DNA of 43,341 nt, taken from assembly GCA_001449105.1 (NCBI GenBank), contig LNIY01000092.1:1-43341 (forward strand), in the 5' to 3' direction. Every line of letters begins with the position of its first letter. Position 1 is the stretch's first letter. This document shows, one piece after another, positions 32,797 to 41,357 of this stretch. The notes under the pieces are model-generated. The model made no database searches, was not told the origin of the DNA, and saw only the letters and a list, made by a program, of their open reading frames with translations. Both the position numbers and the translations under genes were made by a program. This DNA comes from Caulobacter vibrioides (GTDB lineage: Bacteria > Pseudomonadota > Alphaproteobacteria > Caulobacterales > Caulobacteraceae).

Positions 32797-34539
32797 CTAG
32801 GGCACGCGCGGCGCCGGCAGGGCGCGTCCGTTCTGATGCAGCACCAGGCTGACCGCCTTGCCGTCGGCGCCGAGCACGAACTCGGCGCGGGCGCGGACCA
32901 CGGCCCAGGTCACCTCCGTCGGGCTCTGCGGAAAGACCTCGAAGGTCGGCTGGCCGGTCAGCTGGGCGAACAGCTTTCCCTCCTGCCGCGTCACCGTCAG
33001 GATCATCGTCGGGGCCAGGGCGTAGCGGCCGACCAGGGCGTCCAGCGCCTGAGGCGACAGGGTCACGGCCTTGGGCGTCGGCGCGGCCGGCGGCTCGACG
33101 CCGTCGGCCAGGCGCGGCGCGAGCGTGTTCTGGCCGTTCTGGTGCAGGGTCACGGCGCTGGCCCGGCCATCCGCCCCGACGGTGAAGGTCAGCTGCGCGT
33201 CCACGACCCTGGCGAAGAAGGCCGTCGGCCCCTCGGCGAATATCTCGATGCGGGGCTGGCCGGTCAGCTGGCCGAACACCCGCTGGCCCTCGCGGGTGAT
33301 GCTCATCACCGCGCCGGGCCCCAGCACGTAGCGGCCGGTCAGCCCGTCCAGCACGGCCGGCGGCAGGGTCGTGGCCTGGCGCACCTTGGGCGCGGTCTTC
33401 AGCGGCGCTCCGGTCAGCAGGTGCAGGCCCAGGTCCTCGACGCCCATGACGCCGGCGGTGTTGCTCAGCACCACCACGCCCAGCCCGGTCGTCCGATCGA
33501 AGCCGACGAAGGTCTGGAAGCCCATGGTGCCGCCGCCATGGCTGACGATCTCGCCCGTGGGCGTCGTGGCGACATGCCAGCCCAGCGCCACCTGCACGTT
33601 CCCGCCCACCGGACGCCGGGGAACCAGCTGGTCGGCCATGGCCGCCTTCAGCGGCGTGTCGACATAGCCGAGCTCGGCGGCCATCAGCTTCAGCAGATCG
33701 TCGGCCGAGGACCGCAGGCCGCCGGCTCCGGCGAGGGTCGTCAGGTCCCAGTGCGGCGTGACCGACAGGTCGGCGGTGTGCCCCGGCGAGAAGCGGGCGG
33801 CCAGCGGCGGCGAAAGCTTGATCGCGGTGCTCGACATGCCCAGGGGCGCGAGCACCCGCTTGCGCAGCACCGTCTCGTAGTCGCCGCCGGCGCGTTGGGC
33901 CAGCGCCCAGCCCAGCAACCCGACGCCCAGGTTGGAATATTCGTAGGCCGCGCCGACGTCGCGGGTCAGGCTGTAGCGCCGCAGGAAGGCGTCGAGCAGG
34001 TCGGGACCGTAGTCGGCGTAGGGATTGAGCGGATCCGCCATCGGCATGTTGTCCGCCAGCCGGGGCAGGCCCGAGGTGTGGGTGGACAGGTCGATCAGGG
34101 TGATGGCCTTGCCGTTGCGCTCGGGCGCGACCGAACCGGCGGGCAGCAACTTGACCACGGGCTCGTCGAGCCTGACCTCGCCGCGCCGGACCATGTCGGC
34201 CAGCAGCAGGCCGGTGAAGGCCTTGGTCACCGAGCCGATCTCGAACAGGGTCTGGCCGTCGACGGGGCGAGGATCGGCCGCGTCGTAGACGCCCCGGGCG
34301 GTCACGCGGCGGCCCTTGGCGTCGATGACCCCGACGACGATGCCGGCGGCCTGCCTGTCGACATCGACGCGCTGGGCAAGCACCTGACGGATGGCGGCTT
34401 CGGAAAGGCGCGCCTCGGCGGCCGCGGCAGGGCTCGCGGTCTGCGCCGCGGCGGGCATGGCGACGAGCAGAGCGGCGGCGGCGACCGCCAGCGTCTTGAA
34501 CAGGCCGTCGATCAGGACGGTCACGGCGACTTTCCGCAT
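32797..34539 (-). CDS. Beta-lactamase-fold serine hydrolase with two DUF3471-like repeats
   Basis: A 580-aa exported protein (signal peptide ending AMPAAAQ, about residue 33). The class C beta-lactamase/DD-peptidase fold carries nucleophile Ser103 with Lys106 (GSVTK), Tyr201-x-Asn203 (YSN) and His335-Gly-Gly (SHGGG). The C-terminal third is a tandem duplication: residues about 387-475 and 492-580 both run LDxLxGRY ... LTGQPxxEIF/VFP ... ADGxAxxxxLHQNG, as in the DUF3471 domain of such hydrolases. GGGGAAGGG precedes ATG 34539. Likely roles are peptidoglycan, D-amino-acid peptide or ester hydrolysis in the periplasm; true beta-lactam resistance cannot be inferred. Confidence 0.9.
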   Translation of the reverse strand: MRKVAVTVLIDGLFKTLAVAAAALLVAMPAAAQTASPAAAAEARLSEAAIRQVLAQRVDVDRQAAGIVVGVIDAKGRRVTARGVYDAADPRPVDGQTLFEIGSVTKAFTGLLLADMVRRGEVRLDEPVVKLLPAGSVAPERNGKAITLIDLSTHTSGLPRLADNMPMADPLNPYADYGPDLLDAFLRRYSLTRDVGAAYEYSNLGVGLLGWALAQRAGGDYETVLRKRVLAPLGMSSTAIKLSPPLAARFSPGHTADLSVTPHWDLTTLAGAGGLRSSADDLLKLMAAELGYVDTPLKAAMADQLVPRRPVGGNVQVALGWHVATTPTGEIVSHGGGTMGFQTFVGFDRTTGLGVVVLSNTAGVMGVEDLGLHLLTGAPLKTAPKVRQATTLPPAVLDGLTGRYVLGPGAVMSITREGQRVFGQLTGQPRIEIFAEGPTAFFARVVDAQLTFTVGADGRASAVTLHQNGQNTLAPRLADGVEPPAAPTPKAVTLSPQALDALVGRYALAPTMILTVTRQEGKLFAQLTGQPTFEVFPQSPTEVTWAVVRARAEFVLGADGKAVSLVLHQNGRALPAPRVP

Positions 34540-34642
34540 GGATCCCCTTCCCCCGCTCCGGCGCGCGCCGGAGCCCGGCTCTCACTATGGTTGTGGAGCT
34601 CGCACGTGGAAAGGTGCCTCGGCCTTGGCCGCCGAAGGAAAC

Positions 34643-34663
34643 GGGCGGCGCGACGCGCCGCCC
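34643..34663 (-). terminator. Hairpin terminator after small lipoprotein gene
   Basis: GGGCGGCGC (34643-34651) pairs with GCGCCGCCC (34655-34663) over 9 bp with a 3-nt loop, followed on the minus strand by GTTTCC. It lies 8 bp after the lipoprotein stop. Confidence 0.6.
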
Positions 34664-34670
34664 GGCCGCG

Positions 34671-34970
34671 TCAGTGCGCGGCGTCCTTGGCCTTTTCGCC
34701 GGCCTTCTCCGCCTTGTCGCCGGCCTTTTCGGCGGCTTCGCCCGCGGCGGCGGCCGCGTCGCCCGCGGCCTTGGCGGTGGAGGTGTCGCCCGCAGCGGCC
34801 GCATCGGCGCTGGCGTCGGCGGCGGTGTTGGCGGCGCTGGAGGCCTGGGCCGCGGCCTCGGCCGCCTTCTGGCTTTCGACCGAAGCCTCGGCGGCCTTCT
34901 CGGTCTTGTTCTCGCAGGCTGTGACGGTCAGGGCGACGGCGGCCAGGCCGACCAGCAGGGTATGACGCAT
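34671..34970 (-). CDS. Small Ala-rich lipoprotein
   Basis: A 99-aa protein. Lipoprotein signal with Cys19 (LTVTAC). The mature part is an Ala/Lys/Glu-rich, probably fully helical or coiled region with repeats such as EKAGDKAEKAGEKAKDAA and AADASADAAAAGD, containing no aromatic residues after the signal. This looks like a small envelope or stress-type lipoprotein; a counterpart of entericidin or Lpp-like spacer proteins is conceivable. Its promoter region is the short gap to the M20 gene. No family assigned. Confidence 0.75.
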   Translation of the reverse strand: MRHTLLVGLAAVALTVTACENKTEKAAEASVESQKAAEAAAQASSAANTAADASADAAAAGDTSTAKAAGDAAAAAGEAAEKAGDKAEKAGEKAKDAAH

Positions 34971-35049
34971 GTGGATTCTCCCAAGCGAGCTTCGCCGGTC
35001 TGTCGCCGGCTAGGGCTCAACCACATGCGCCCAGGTTCGTTCCCTGCCG

Positions 35050-36594
35050 CTACTTCGCCTCCGCCACTTCGTACATCAGGTCGACATAGCTCATCGTGCC
35101 GCCGACCAGACCCTGGACCTTGGGGTTGCTGCTCTCGATCACGTAGTACTCGTTGGGCGCATGGGCGCCGCTGCCGTGACCCAGGCCGAACTGACCGGCC
35201 GCCAGGCTGACCGGCGGCGAGGTGAACACCGTGCCGGGCCACGAGCCCGCCGAGCGCGGATACAGCGTGGCCGGCACGCCCGCCCGCTCGTAGACCTTCA
35301 GCTGGGCGCGGATCAGGCGGCTGTTTTCGTCGGTCTCGGTCGGATCGTAGCCGCCGCTGACATTGACCTCGATGTCGGGGAAGCCCCGCTTGTCGAGGTG
35401 GGCGCGCAGCTTGGCCACCGCGTCGTCCTTGGTCATGTTCGGCACCAGGCGCAGGTCGATCTTGGCCACGGCCCGGCCGGGCAGCACGGTCTTGCCGCCG
35501 GGACCCGTATAGCCAGAGACCAATCCCTCGATATTGACGGTCGGCTGCGAGGCCAGGCGCTCCAGCGCCTTCTCCCACGGCAGGTCGTCGATCCAGCGCT
35601 CGACGCCCAGGATGCGCTTGGCCTCGGCCTCGTTGATGCGCTGGGCGGCCAGGCCGATCAGCTCCTTCTCACGGGCGGTCAGCGGGCGGACCTTCTCGAA
35701 CCAGCCCTCGATGGCCGGGGTGTTGCCGTCCGGCGTGACCAGGGTGGTCAGGGCCTGGACCAGCCGCCAGGCGGGGCTGTCGACCCGCGCCTTCTCGCTG
35801 GAATGAATGTCGGTCTTGGGACCCCTGCCCCACTTGGCGCCGCTGGACACCAGCTCCAGCTCGACGATGCCCTTGGCGCCCAGATTGACGCTGACCCCGC
35901 CGTTGCCCGGGCTCTGCCAGCCGGCCGGGATGATCACGCCCTCGCACTTCTGCAGGGCCGCCAGCACGTTGGGCTTGGTGACGACCTGGCGGAAGTGCGG
36001 GCTGCCGATCTCCTCCTCGCCTTCGCAGACCAGCACGAGGTTGACCGGCGGCTTCTTGCCCGCGGCGCGGATGGCGTGCAGCGCGGCCAGGAACGAGGCC
36101 TGCGGCCCCTTCTGGTTCACCGCCCCGCGCCCGACGATGACCTTGCCGAAGCCCGGCTTGTCGACGATGCGCGCCTCCAGCGGCGGCGAGCTCCACTCGG
36201 CCGGGTCGTACTGCTTGACGTCGTACATGAAGTAGATCGCCAGCCAGCGCTTGGCGCCGACGTCGAGCACCCCGAACACGCCCGGCGCGCCGTCGGTTGG
36301 GACCTTCTCGACGCCCGTGAAGCCGGCGTCGCGGGCCAGGGCCGCCATGTAGTCGGCGCCCTTGTCCATGTCGCGGTTCTCGGCGGCGATGGACGGCAGG
36401 GCGATCCAGTCCTGGATGCGCTTAACCGATGCGTCGTAGCCGGCCTCGGCGGCCTTGCGGATGGCGACCGTGTCGACGTCGCGGACGGAGGACTTGGCGG
36501 CCGCGGCCGCCAGGCCCGGGACCAGGCCCGGGGCCAGGAAGGTGGCGGCGGCCGCGCCGGTCATCAGCGCGCGGCGGCTAGGAACGTCGGACAT
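35050..36594 (-). CDS. M20-family peptidase-like protein, metal ligands degenerate
   Basis: A 514-aa protein with a twin-arginine type signal (SRRALMTGAAAATFLAPG), thus probably exported folded. The overall M20 layout is complete: AIYFMYDVKQYDP, VGRGAVNQKGPQ, LVCEGEEEIGS, VIIPAGWQ, a lid domain, and GAHAPNEYYVIE near the C terminus. However, the usual zinc His is Met123, the bridging Asp is Asn160, and the third ligand Asp/Glu is Ala224; catalytic Glu194-Glu195 and the last His remain. A normal di-zinc site therefore seems unlikely. ATG 36594 has GGGGAA upstream. The nearest relatives by layout are carnosinase-like dipeptidases. It is followed by the small lipoprotein gene. Confidence 0.85.
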   Translation of the reverse strand: MSDVPSRRALMTGAAAATFLAPGLVPGLAAAAAKSSVRDVDTVAIRKAAEAGYDASVKRIQDWIALPSIAAENRDMDKGADYMAALARDAGFTGVEKVPTDGAPGVFGVLDVGAKRWLAIYFMYDVKQYDPAEWSSPPLEARIVDKPGFGKVIVGRGAVNQKGPQASFLAALHAIRAAGKKPPVNLVLVCEGEEEIGSPHFRQVVTKPNVLAALQKCEGVIIPAGWQSPGNGGVSVNLGAKGIVELELVSSGAKWGRGPKTDIHSSEKARVDSPAWRLVQALTTLVTPDGNTPAIEGWFEKVRPLTAREKELIGLAAQRINEAEAKRILGVERWIDDLPWEKALERLASQPTVNIEGLVSGYTGPGGKTVLPGRAVAKIDLRLVPNMTKDDAVAKLRAHLDKRGFPDIEVNVSGGYDPTETDENSRLIRAQLKVYERAGVPATLYPRSAGSWPGTVFTSPPVSLAAGQFGLGHGSGAHAPNEYYVIESSNPKVQGLVGGTMSYVDLMYEVAEAK

Positions 36595-36676
36595 CGTCTT
36601 CCCCACTGAAACTCTGCGTGGAGACGATAGGAGGGTACGACTCGCCGGTGAGCAAGGCGCCGGAGCGGGACGCGTG

Positions 36677-37846
36677 TCAGCCTCGACCGCGCACCCACGG
36701 CATGATCCGGTCCTGAACCGGCTGGTCGACATAGGTGTGGAACAGCCAGGCCGCGCCGATGGCCAGCGGGAAGCCGGCCAGCCACATCAGCCACTGCCAG
36801 CCGATGCCGATCGGCACCGTGTCGATCAGCTTGTGCACGGCGCTCCAGTAGATCACCCCGACGAGAATGTGAGTGATGAACAGGGCGAAGGACAGCTTGG
36901 CGCCCTCCTCGATCCAGGCCTTGGGATGCTTCACCGGCAGGCGGCCGGCGCCGAGGATGATGGCGGCCAGGCACGTCAGGCTGGGCAGGTCGAAGCGGCC
37001 GATCACCTGCAGGACGACGAGGCCCGCGCAGCCGAGGGTCAGCAGGATCTTGGCGGCCTTCTCGGTGGGCCAGTTCAGCTCGACCGCGCGCGCCAGGCAC
37101 AGGCCCAGCAGGAACAGCGGGACCGCCCGCAGCACGCCGATGCGCAGCGGCAGGTCGGAAAGGCCGATCGAGACCTCGGCGAAGCCGAAGCCGTTGGTGC
37201 GGCGGGCGGCGACGTCGAACAGCACCACGACCACGGCGGCCAGCACGACCGGCAGCCAGGGCCGGCGGGTGGCGCTGGCGGCGCGCCAGAACCAGGGGAA
37301 CAGGGCGTAGCAGACGATCAGCGCCGACAGCGACCAGCTGGGCAGGTTCCAGCCGTCGCTGTTGAAGCCCCAGGCGTGCATCAGCATGGCCTGCAGCGGC
37401 AGCTGGTCCCAGGCGAAGCGCGAGGGCTTGTGGGCGTCGGTGCCGATCAGGTTCAGCGCCAGCACCAGGCCGGCCATGGCGGCCAGCACCATAAGGTGGC
37501 CCGGCCAGACCCGGGCGGCGCGGCGCAGCCAGAACTGGAAGTGGGTGATGCGGCCGGAGATGGCCGACGGCCCGTAGGCGCGGCCCAGCACGTAGCCCGA
37601 CAGCATCAGGAAGAAGTCGGTGGCCAGGTAGCCGCGCGCGAACACCGGGTGGAAGCGCTCGATCCGCAGCGGGCTCTCGGCACCGAAGTGGTAGACCACG
37701 ATCAGCAGGGCGGCCAGCAGGCGCAGCAGGTCCAGCGCGCCGCCGCGGGTCGCCGGACGAGGCGCGTGGACGACGGGGGACGCGGCCGGGGCGGCGGATC
37801 CCGGGTGGGACGCGGCCGACTCCGAGGATGACTGGGACGTGCTCAC
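36677..37846 (-). CDS. Acyltransferase-3 family membrane protein
   Basis: A 389-aa integral membrane protein of the OafA/YrhL type, with about 10 transmembrane helices. The conserved ALDLLRLLAALLIVVYHFG (His in the first helix) and YLATDFFLMLSGYVLGRAYG blocks open the domain, and RRAARVWPGHLMVLA follows. Such proteins O-acetylate or otherwise acylate surface sugars such as lipopolysaccharide, exopolysaccharide or peptidoglycan. It begins at GTG 37846 with AAGG upstream and an Ala/Pro/Ser-rich cytoplasmic N-terminal tail of about 35 residues. The M20-like gene follows on the same strand, separated by 82 bp. Confidence 0.88.
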   Translation of the reverse strand: MSTSQSSSESAASHPGSAAPAASPVVHAPRPATRGGALDLLRLLAALLIVVYHFGAESPLRIERFHPVFARGYLATDFFLMLSGYVLGRAYGPSAISGRITHFQFWLRRAARVWPGHLMVLAAMAGLVLALNLIGTDAHKPSRFAWDQLPLQAMLMHAWGFNSDGWNLPSWSLSALIVCYALFPWFWRAASATRRPWLPVVLAAVVVVLFDVAARRTNGFGFAEVSIGLSDLPLRIGVLRAVPLFLLGLCLARAVELNWPTEKAAKILLTLGCAGLVVLQVIGRFDLPSLTCLAAIILGAGRLPVKHPKAWIEEGAKLSFALFITHILVGVIYWSAVHKLIDTVPIGIGWQWLMWLAGFPLAIGAAWLFHTYVDQPVQDRIMPWVRGRG

Positions 37847-37972
37847 GTCGGAGGCCTTAACAAAGCCAGGCCCCGGGGGGAAGCGGCGGAAAGTCGCGCT
37901 GGGCGATGCTTGACCACTGAGGCGCGAGCGCCCATCTGTAACTGTATAAGTTTCTATTTGGATATCGTCGCC

Positions 37973-38743
37973 ATGACCCGCATGCCCGTCCTCTTCATCG
38001 GCCACGGCTCGCCGATGAACGCGATCGAGGACAACGCCTGGAGCCGCGCCTGGGCGCAGCTGGGCCGCGACCTGCCGCGCCCCAAGGCGGTGCTGATGAT
38101 CAGCGCCCACTGGGAGACCATGGGCGGCACGGCGCTGAGCGCCGCCGAGCGTCCCGAGACCATCCACGATTTCGGCGGCTTCCCGCAGGCTCTGTTCGAC
38201 GTGCAGTACCGGGCGCCGGGCGATCCGGCCCTGGCGACCCGCGCGGCCGAACTGCTGGCTCCGCAGCGGACCGTGCAGCACCCGACGCGCGGCCTCGACC
38301 ACGGCGCCTGGAGCGTGCTGGCGCCGATGTATCCCGATGCCGACGTGCCGGTGGTGCAGCTCAGCATCGACCGCGGCCAGCCCAACGCCTGGCACTACGA
38401 CGCCGGCCGCAGGCTGGCGGCGCTGCGCGACGAGGGCGTGCTGATCATCGGCAGCGGCGACATCGTCCACAACCTGCGGGCCGTGAACTTCCGCACCGGC
38501 GAGACCCCCGACTGGGCGCCGCGCTTCAACGAGCGCGCCAAGGCCCTGATCGCGGCCGGCGACCACCAGCCGCTGATCGACTGGGAGAGCCTGGGCCCGG
38601 ACGCGGCGCTGTCGATCAACAGCGCCGAACACTATCTGCCGCTGCTCTACGTGCTGGGCGCGCAAGGGAAGTACGAGCCGGTGTCGTTCTTCGCCGACGA
38701 TGTCTTCGCGGCGATCTCGATGACCGGCGTGCAGGTGGGGTAA
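37973..38743 (+). CDS. ygiD: DODA-type extradiol ring-cleavage dioxygenase (LigB family)
   Basis: A 256-aa protein of the YgiD/4,5-DOPA dioxygenase family. Metal-site His11 (IGHGSP), His46 (SAHWET), His166 (SGDIVHNL) and His220 (SAEHYLPLLY) correspond in order to those of E. coli YgiD. The reaction expected is metal-dependent extradiol cleavage of a catechol-like substrate; the physiological substrate is unknown. ATG 37973 opens the family N terminus but has no strong ribosome-binding site. An AT-rich stretch at 37936-37966 (GTAACTGTATAAG) probably includes the promoter. Divergent from the acyltransferase gene. Confidence 0.92.
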   Translation: MTRMPVLFIGHGSPMNAIEDNAWSRAWAQLGRDLPRPKAVLMISAHWETMGGTALSAAERPETIHDFGGFPQALFDVQYRAPGDPALATRAAELLAPQRTVQHPTRGLDHGAWSVLAPMYPDADVPVVQLSIDRGQPNAWHYDAGRRLAALRDEGVLIIGSGDIVHNLRAVNFRTGETPDWAPRFNERAKALIAAGDHQPLIDWESLGPDAALSINSAEHYLPLLYVLGAQGKYEPVSFFADDVFAAISMTGVQVG

Positions 38744-38767
38744 GGGCTTTAGCGCCCGCTTCCAAGT

Positions 38768-38908
38768 CGTCATCCCGGAAAGCCCGAAGGGCTTATCCGG
38801 GACCCAGGAGACTGGGCGCAGCGCCGGCGTCACCCGCCCAAGCGGTGGCCAACGCACCGCGGCAGCCCCTAGGTCCCGGCTCTTCGCTACGCTACGGCCG
38901 GGATGACG
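38768..38908. repeat. Palindromic intergenic repeat, family R1 (copy C, expanded)
   Basis: Same ends as the other R1 copies (CGTCATCCCGG, CCGGGATGACG) with an AAGCCC/GGGCTT mini-hairpin, but the centre holds about 40 extra bases rich in GC palindromes. It lies between the convergent ygiD and DJ-1 genes. Confidence 0.8.
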
Positions 38909-38920
38909 ACGGAAGAGAGC

Positions 38921-39625
38921 TCAAACCGTCTCCAGCGTCCCTTTCCCCAGCCGCGCCGCCGCGGCCAGGGCCGCCGCGCGGCGCTCGTCCATGCCGTTGT
39001 CGTAGATGCGCCGCACCCGAGCCAGCACCTCGGGCGGGGCCAGTTCGGGACGGCCCGACTGGAACGGCGGGTCGGGCGCGTACTCCACGGCCAGCTGGAT
39101 GGCCTGGGCCACGGTCGGGCCGGCGATTTCCGCGACCAGGGTCAGGGCGAAGTCGACGCCCGCCGTCACCCCGCCGCCGGTGACGAAGCGGCCGTCGCGG
39201 ACCACCCGGGCCTCGTCGGGAACGGCGCCGAACAGCGCCAGTTGGTCGCGCCAGGCCCAATGGCAGGCCGCGCGCCTGCCCTCCAGCAGCCCCGCCGCCG
39301 CCAGCACCAGCGAGCCGGTGCAGACGCTGGTGACGTAGCGCGCGCTCCAGGCCAGCCGCTTGATCTCGGCGAGGAAGCCCGGATCACCCATGGCCTGGGT
39401 CGTGCCGAAACCGCCAGGCACGCAGAGGATGTCGCACGCCTCGATCTGGTCGAGCCGCTTCAGATGGGCGAAGATCAGGCCGTCGGCCTCGATCTCGCCG
39501 CCGGCCAGGCTGGCGACGGTGACGGCCGCGCCCGGCAGGCGCGCCAGGATCTGGTGCGGGCCGGTGAAGTCCAGGTGGGTGACGCCCGGGAACAGGGCGA
39601 AGACGATGCGGATCGGATCGGTCAT
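38921..39625 (-). CDS. DJ-1/PfpI family protein (isonitrile-hydratase-like)
   Basis: A 234-aa protein with the DJ-1/PfpI fold: IVFALFPGVTHLDFTGPHQ at the N terminus, CVPGGFGTTQAM, nucleophile elbow SVCTGSLVLAAAGLLEG with Cys102, and ACHWAWRDQL. These blocks match isonitrile hydratase (InhA) rather than the protease-like members. AGGAGGG precedes ATG 39625. It is divergent from a GlxA-type regulator with the same N-terminal fold, a common pair in which the regulator controls the enzyme. The substrate is unproven. Confidence 0.88.
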   Translation of the reverse strand: MTDPIRIVFALFPGVTHLDFTGPHQILARLPGAAVTVASLAGGEIEADGLIFAHLKRLDQIEACDILCVPGGFGTTQAMGDPGFLAEIKRLAWSARYVTSVCTGSLVLAAAGLLEGRRAACHWAWRDQLALFGAVPDEARVVRDGRFVTGGGVTAGVDFALTLVAEIAGPTVAQAIQLAVEYAPDPPFQSGRPELAPPEVLARVRRIYDNGMDERRAAALAAAARLGKGTLETV

Positions 39626-39673
39626 GGGCAGGCCCTCCTCGTTTGACGATCGATGCTCTCCCGGATAGCGTTC

Positions 39674-39706
39674 GGCGGAAATGACGGAGATCCCTCGATT
39701 TCCGCC
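39674..39706. promoter_or_regulatory. Inverted repeat between DJ-1 gene and GlxA-type regulator
   Basis: GGCGGAAAT (39674-39682) and ATTTCCGCC (39698-39706) are perfect 9-nt inverted repeats with a 15-nt spacer, in the 96-bp gap between divergent starts. This is a plausible operator for the adjacent AraC-type regulator. ACGATCGATG also occurs on both sides of it (39646 and 39715 regions). Confidence 0.6.
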
Positions 39707-39721
39707 AGTGAGGAACGATCG

Positions 39722-40663
39722 ATGCCCCGCGCCGTCGGCATGCTGGTCTATCCGGGCTTCCAGTTGCTGGACGCCGCCGGCCCGATCTCGGCCTTCGAGA
39801 TCGCCGCGCGGTTCGATCCTGGAGCCTACGGTCTCACCCTGGTGTCTCGCGACGGCGGCTGGACGGCGAGCAGCTCGGGCGCGGCCTTCGACACCCTGCC
39901 CTTCGATAAGGCCCCCGCCTTCGACACCCTGCTGATCTCGGGCGGCGACGGGGTGCGGGCGCCGGCGACCTGCGAGGCGACGCTGGACTATGTGCGCAAG
40001 ACCGCCCGCTCGGCGCGGCGCACGGCCAGCGTCTGCTCGGGGACCTACGTGCTGGCAGCGGCGGGCCTGCTGGAGGGCAAGCGGGCGACCACCCACTGGA
40101 GCCGCACCAAGGACTTCCAGAAGCGCTTTCCGAACGTGCGGCTGGAGGCCGACCGGATCTGGGTGCAGGACGGCGACCTGTGGAGCTCGGCCGGGATCAC
40201 CGCCGGCATCGACCTGGCGCTAGCCATGATCGGCGCGGACTTGGGCGAGGCGATCGCCAAGCGCACGGCCCAGCAGCTCGTGGTCTATCACCGCCGGCCG
40301 GGCGGCCAGTCGCAGTTTTCGGCCCTGCTGGAGCTGAAGGGCGGTCGGTTCGACGCCCTGCTGGCCTGGGCGCGCGAGAACCTGGCCAGGCCGCTCGACG
40401 TCGAGGAACTGGCCGAGCGCGCGGCCATGAGCCCGCGCAACTTCGCCCGCCTGTTCGCCGCCGAGACCGGCTCGACCCCGGCCAAGGCCATCGAGCGCCT
40501 GCGGGTCGAGGCCGCCCGCGCCCTGCTCGACAGCGCCCCGCTGCAGGTCGAGGACATCGCCCTGGAGTCCGGTTTCGGCGACTCCGAGCGCATGCGCCGG
40601 GCCTTCATCCGCGTCTACGGCCAGCCGCCCCAGGCGCTGAGGCGGGCGGCGAAGGCCGGCTAG
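39722..40663 (+). CDS. GlxA-type AraC-family regulator with DJ-1/PfpI domain
   Basis: A 313-aa transcription regulator. Residues 1-165 are a DJ-1/PfpI-like sensor (VGMLVYPGFQLLDAAGPISAF, LLISGGDGV, SVCSGTYVLAAAGLLEGK, TTHWSRTKDF). Residues about 215-310 are an AraC double helix-turn-helix (LDVEELAERAAMSPRNFARLF, IALESGFGDSERMRRAFIR, GQPPQALR). Start ATG 39722 has AGGAA upstream. It likely binds the inverted repeat in the divergent promoter region and controls the DJ-1/PfpI gene, with a small molecule sensed by its N domain. Its stop overlaps the convergent DUF1003 gene by 4 bp. Confidence 0.92.
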   Translation: MPRAVGMLVYPGFQLLDAAGPISAFEIAARFDPGAYGLTLVSRDGGWTASSSGAAFDTLPFDKAPAFDTLLISGGDGVRAPATCEATLDYVRKTARSARRTASVCSGTYVLAAAGLLEGKRATTHWSRTKDFQKRFPNVRLEADRIWVQDGDLWSSAGITAGIDLALAMIGADLGEAIAKRTAQQLVVYHRRPGGQSQFSALLELKGGRFDALLAWARENLARPLDVEELAERAAMSPRNFARLFAAETGSTPAKAIERLRVEAARALLDSAPLQVEDIALESGFGDSERMRRAFIRVYGQPPQALRRAAKAG

Positions 40664-41214
40664 CCGCCCCGCAGCGCCTTCACCTCGGCGCGCAGCTCGT
40701 CGAGGCAGATGGTGTTGGCGCGGGCCATCTCGGACAGCTCGGCCATCCGCAGGGCGTCGAGCTTGTCGTGCAGGCGCATGATCTCGAGCTCGGCGCGAAG
40801 GTTGACGACGTAGTCGTGCTCGGCGGCCTCGCGATCCTTCGACGCCTGGCGGTTCTGGCTCATCATGATGATCGGCGCCTGGATCGCCGCCAGGGTCGAC
40901 AGCACCAGGTTCAGGAAGATGAAGGGGTAGGGGTCGAAGGCCTTGTGGAACGGCATCAAGGCCAGGTTCAGGATCACCCAGGAGGCCAGCACCGCCGAGA
41001 AGCCGCCGATGAAGCCCCACGAGCCGCCGATCGCGGCCACCCGGTCGGCCAGCCGCTCCCAGAAGCCGCCCTCCTTCTCGGCCAGGCCGGGAGCAAGACC
41101 GGTTGGGGCCTCGGCGGCGATCAGGTCGATGACGCTGCGCTTGATGTCGGAGAGGTCGGCATAGGCCTCGCCCAGCAGGGTGCGCGAGAGGTGATCGAGT
41201 TTGTCCGCGCTCAT
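40660..41214 (-). CDS. DUF1003 family membrane protein
   Basis: A 184-aa protein: soluble N-terminal helices, then two transmembrane segments (about 65-87, WGFIGGFSAVLASWVILNLA, and about 97-118, FIFLNLVLSTLAAIQAPIIMM), followed by the DUF1003 signature SQNRQASKDREAAEHDY and a C-terminal coiled helix. The topology suggests an inner membrane protein with both ends in the cytoplasm; function is unknown. ATG 41214 follows from the family alignment; the ribosome-binding site is weak. Ends 4 bp inside the convergent regulator gene. Confidence 0.88.
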   Translation of the reverse strand: MSADKLDHLSRTLLGEAYADLSDIKRSVIDLIAAEAPTGLAPGLAEKEGGFWERLADRVAAIGGSWGFIGGFSAVLASWVILNLALMPFHKAFDPYPFIFLNLVLSTLAAIQAPIIMMSQNRQASKDREAAEHDYVVNLRAELEIMRLHDKLDALRMAELSEMARANTICLDELRAEVKALRGG

Positions 41215-41357
41215 GGTCGTCGTCCAGCTTGAAGGCCACGCCATCATTCCGTGCGTCGGGCGTCACCGCAACGCGGTTGACAGGGCCGCGCCCGGGGCGC
41301 GAGGCTCGCTCTGTCGGCTCGTCGACCAACGACAAGTCATCATCCCGGGAGCACCAG

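Noticed and set aside
32797..34539. An acquired beta-lactamase
   Set aside because: Composition matches the host, and duplicated C-terminal domains are typical of chromosomal serine hydrolases of the family.
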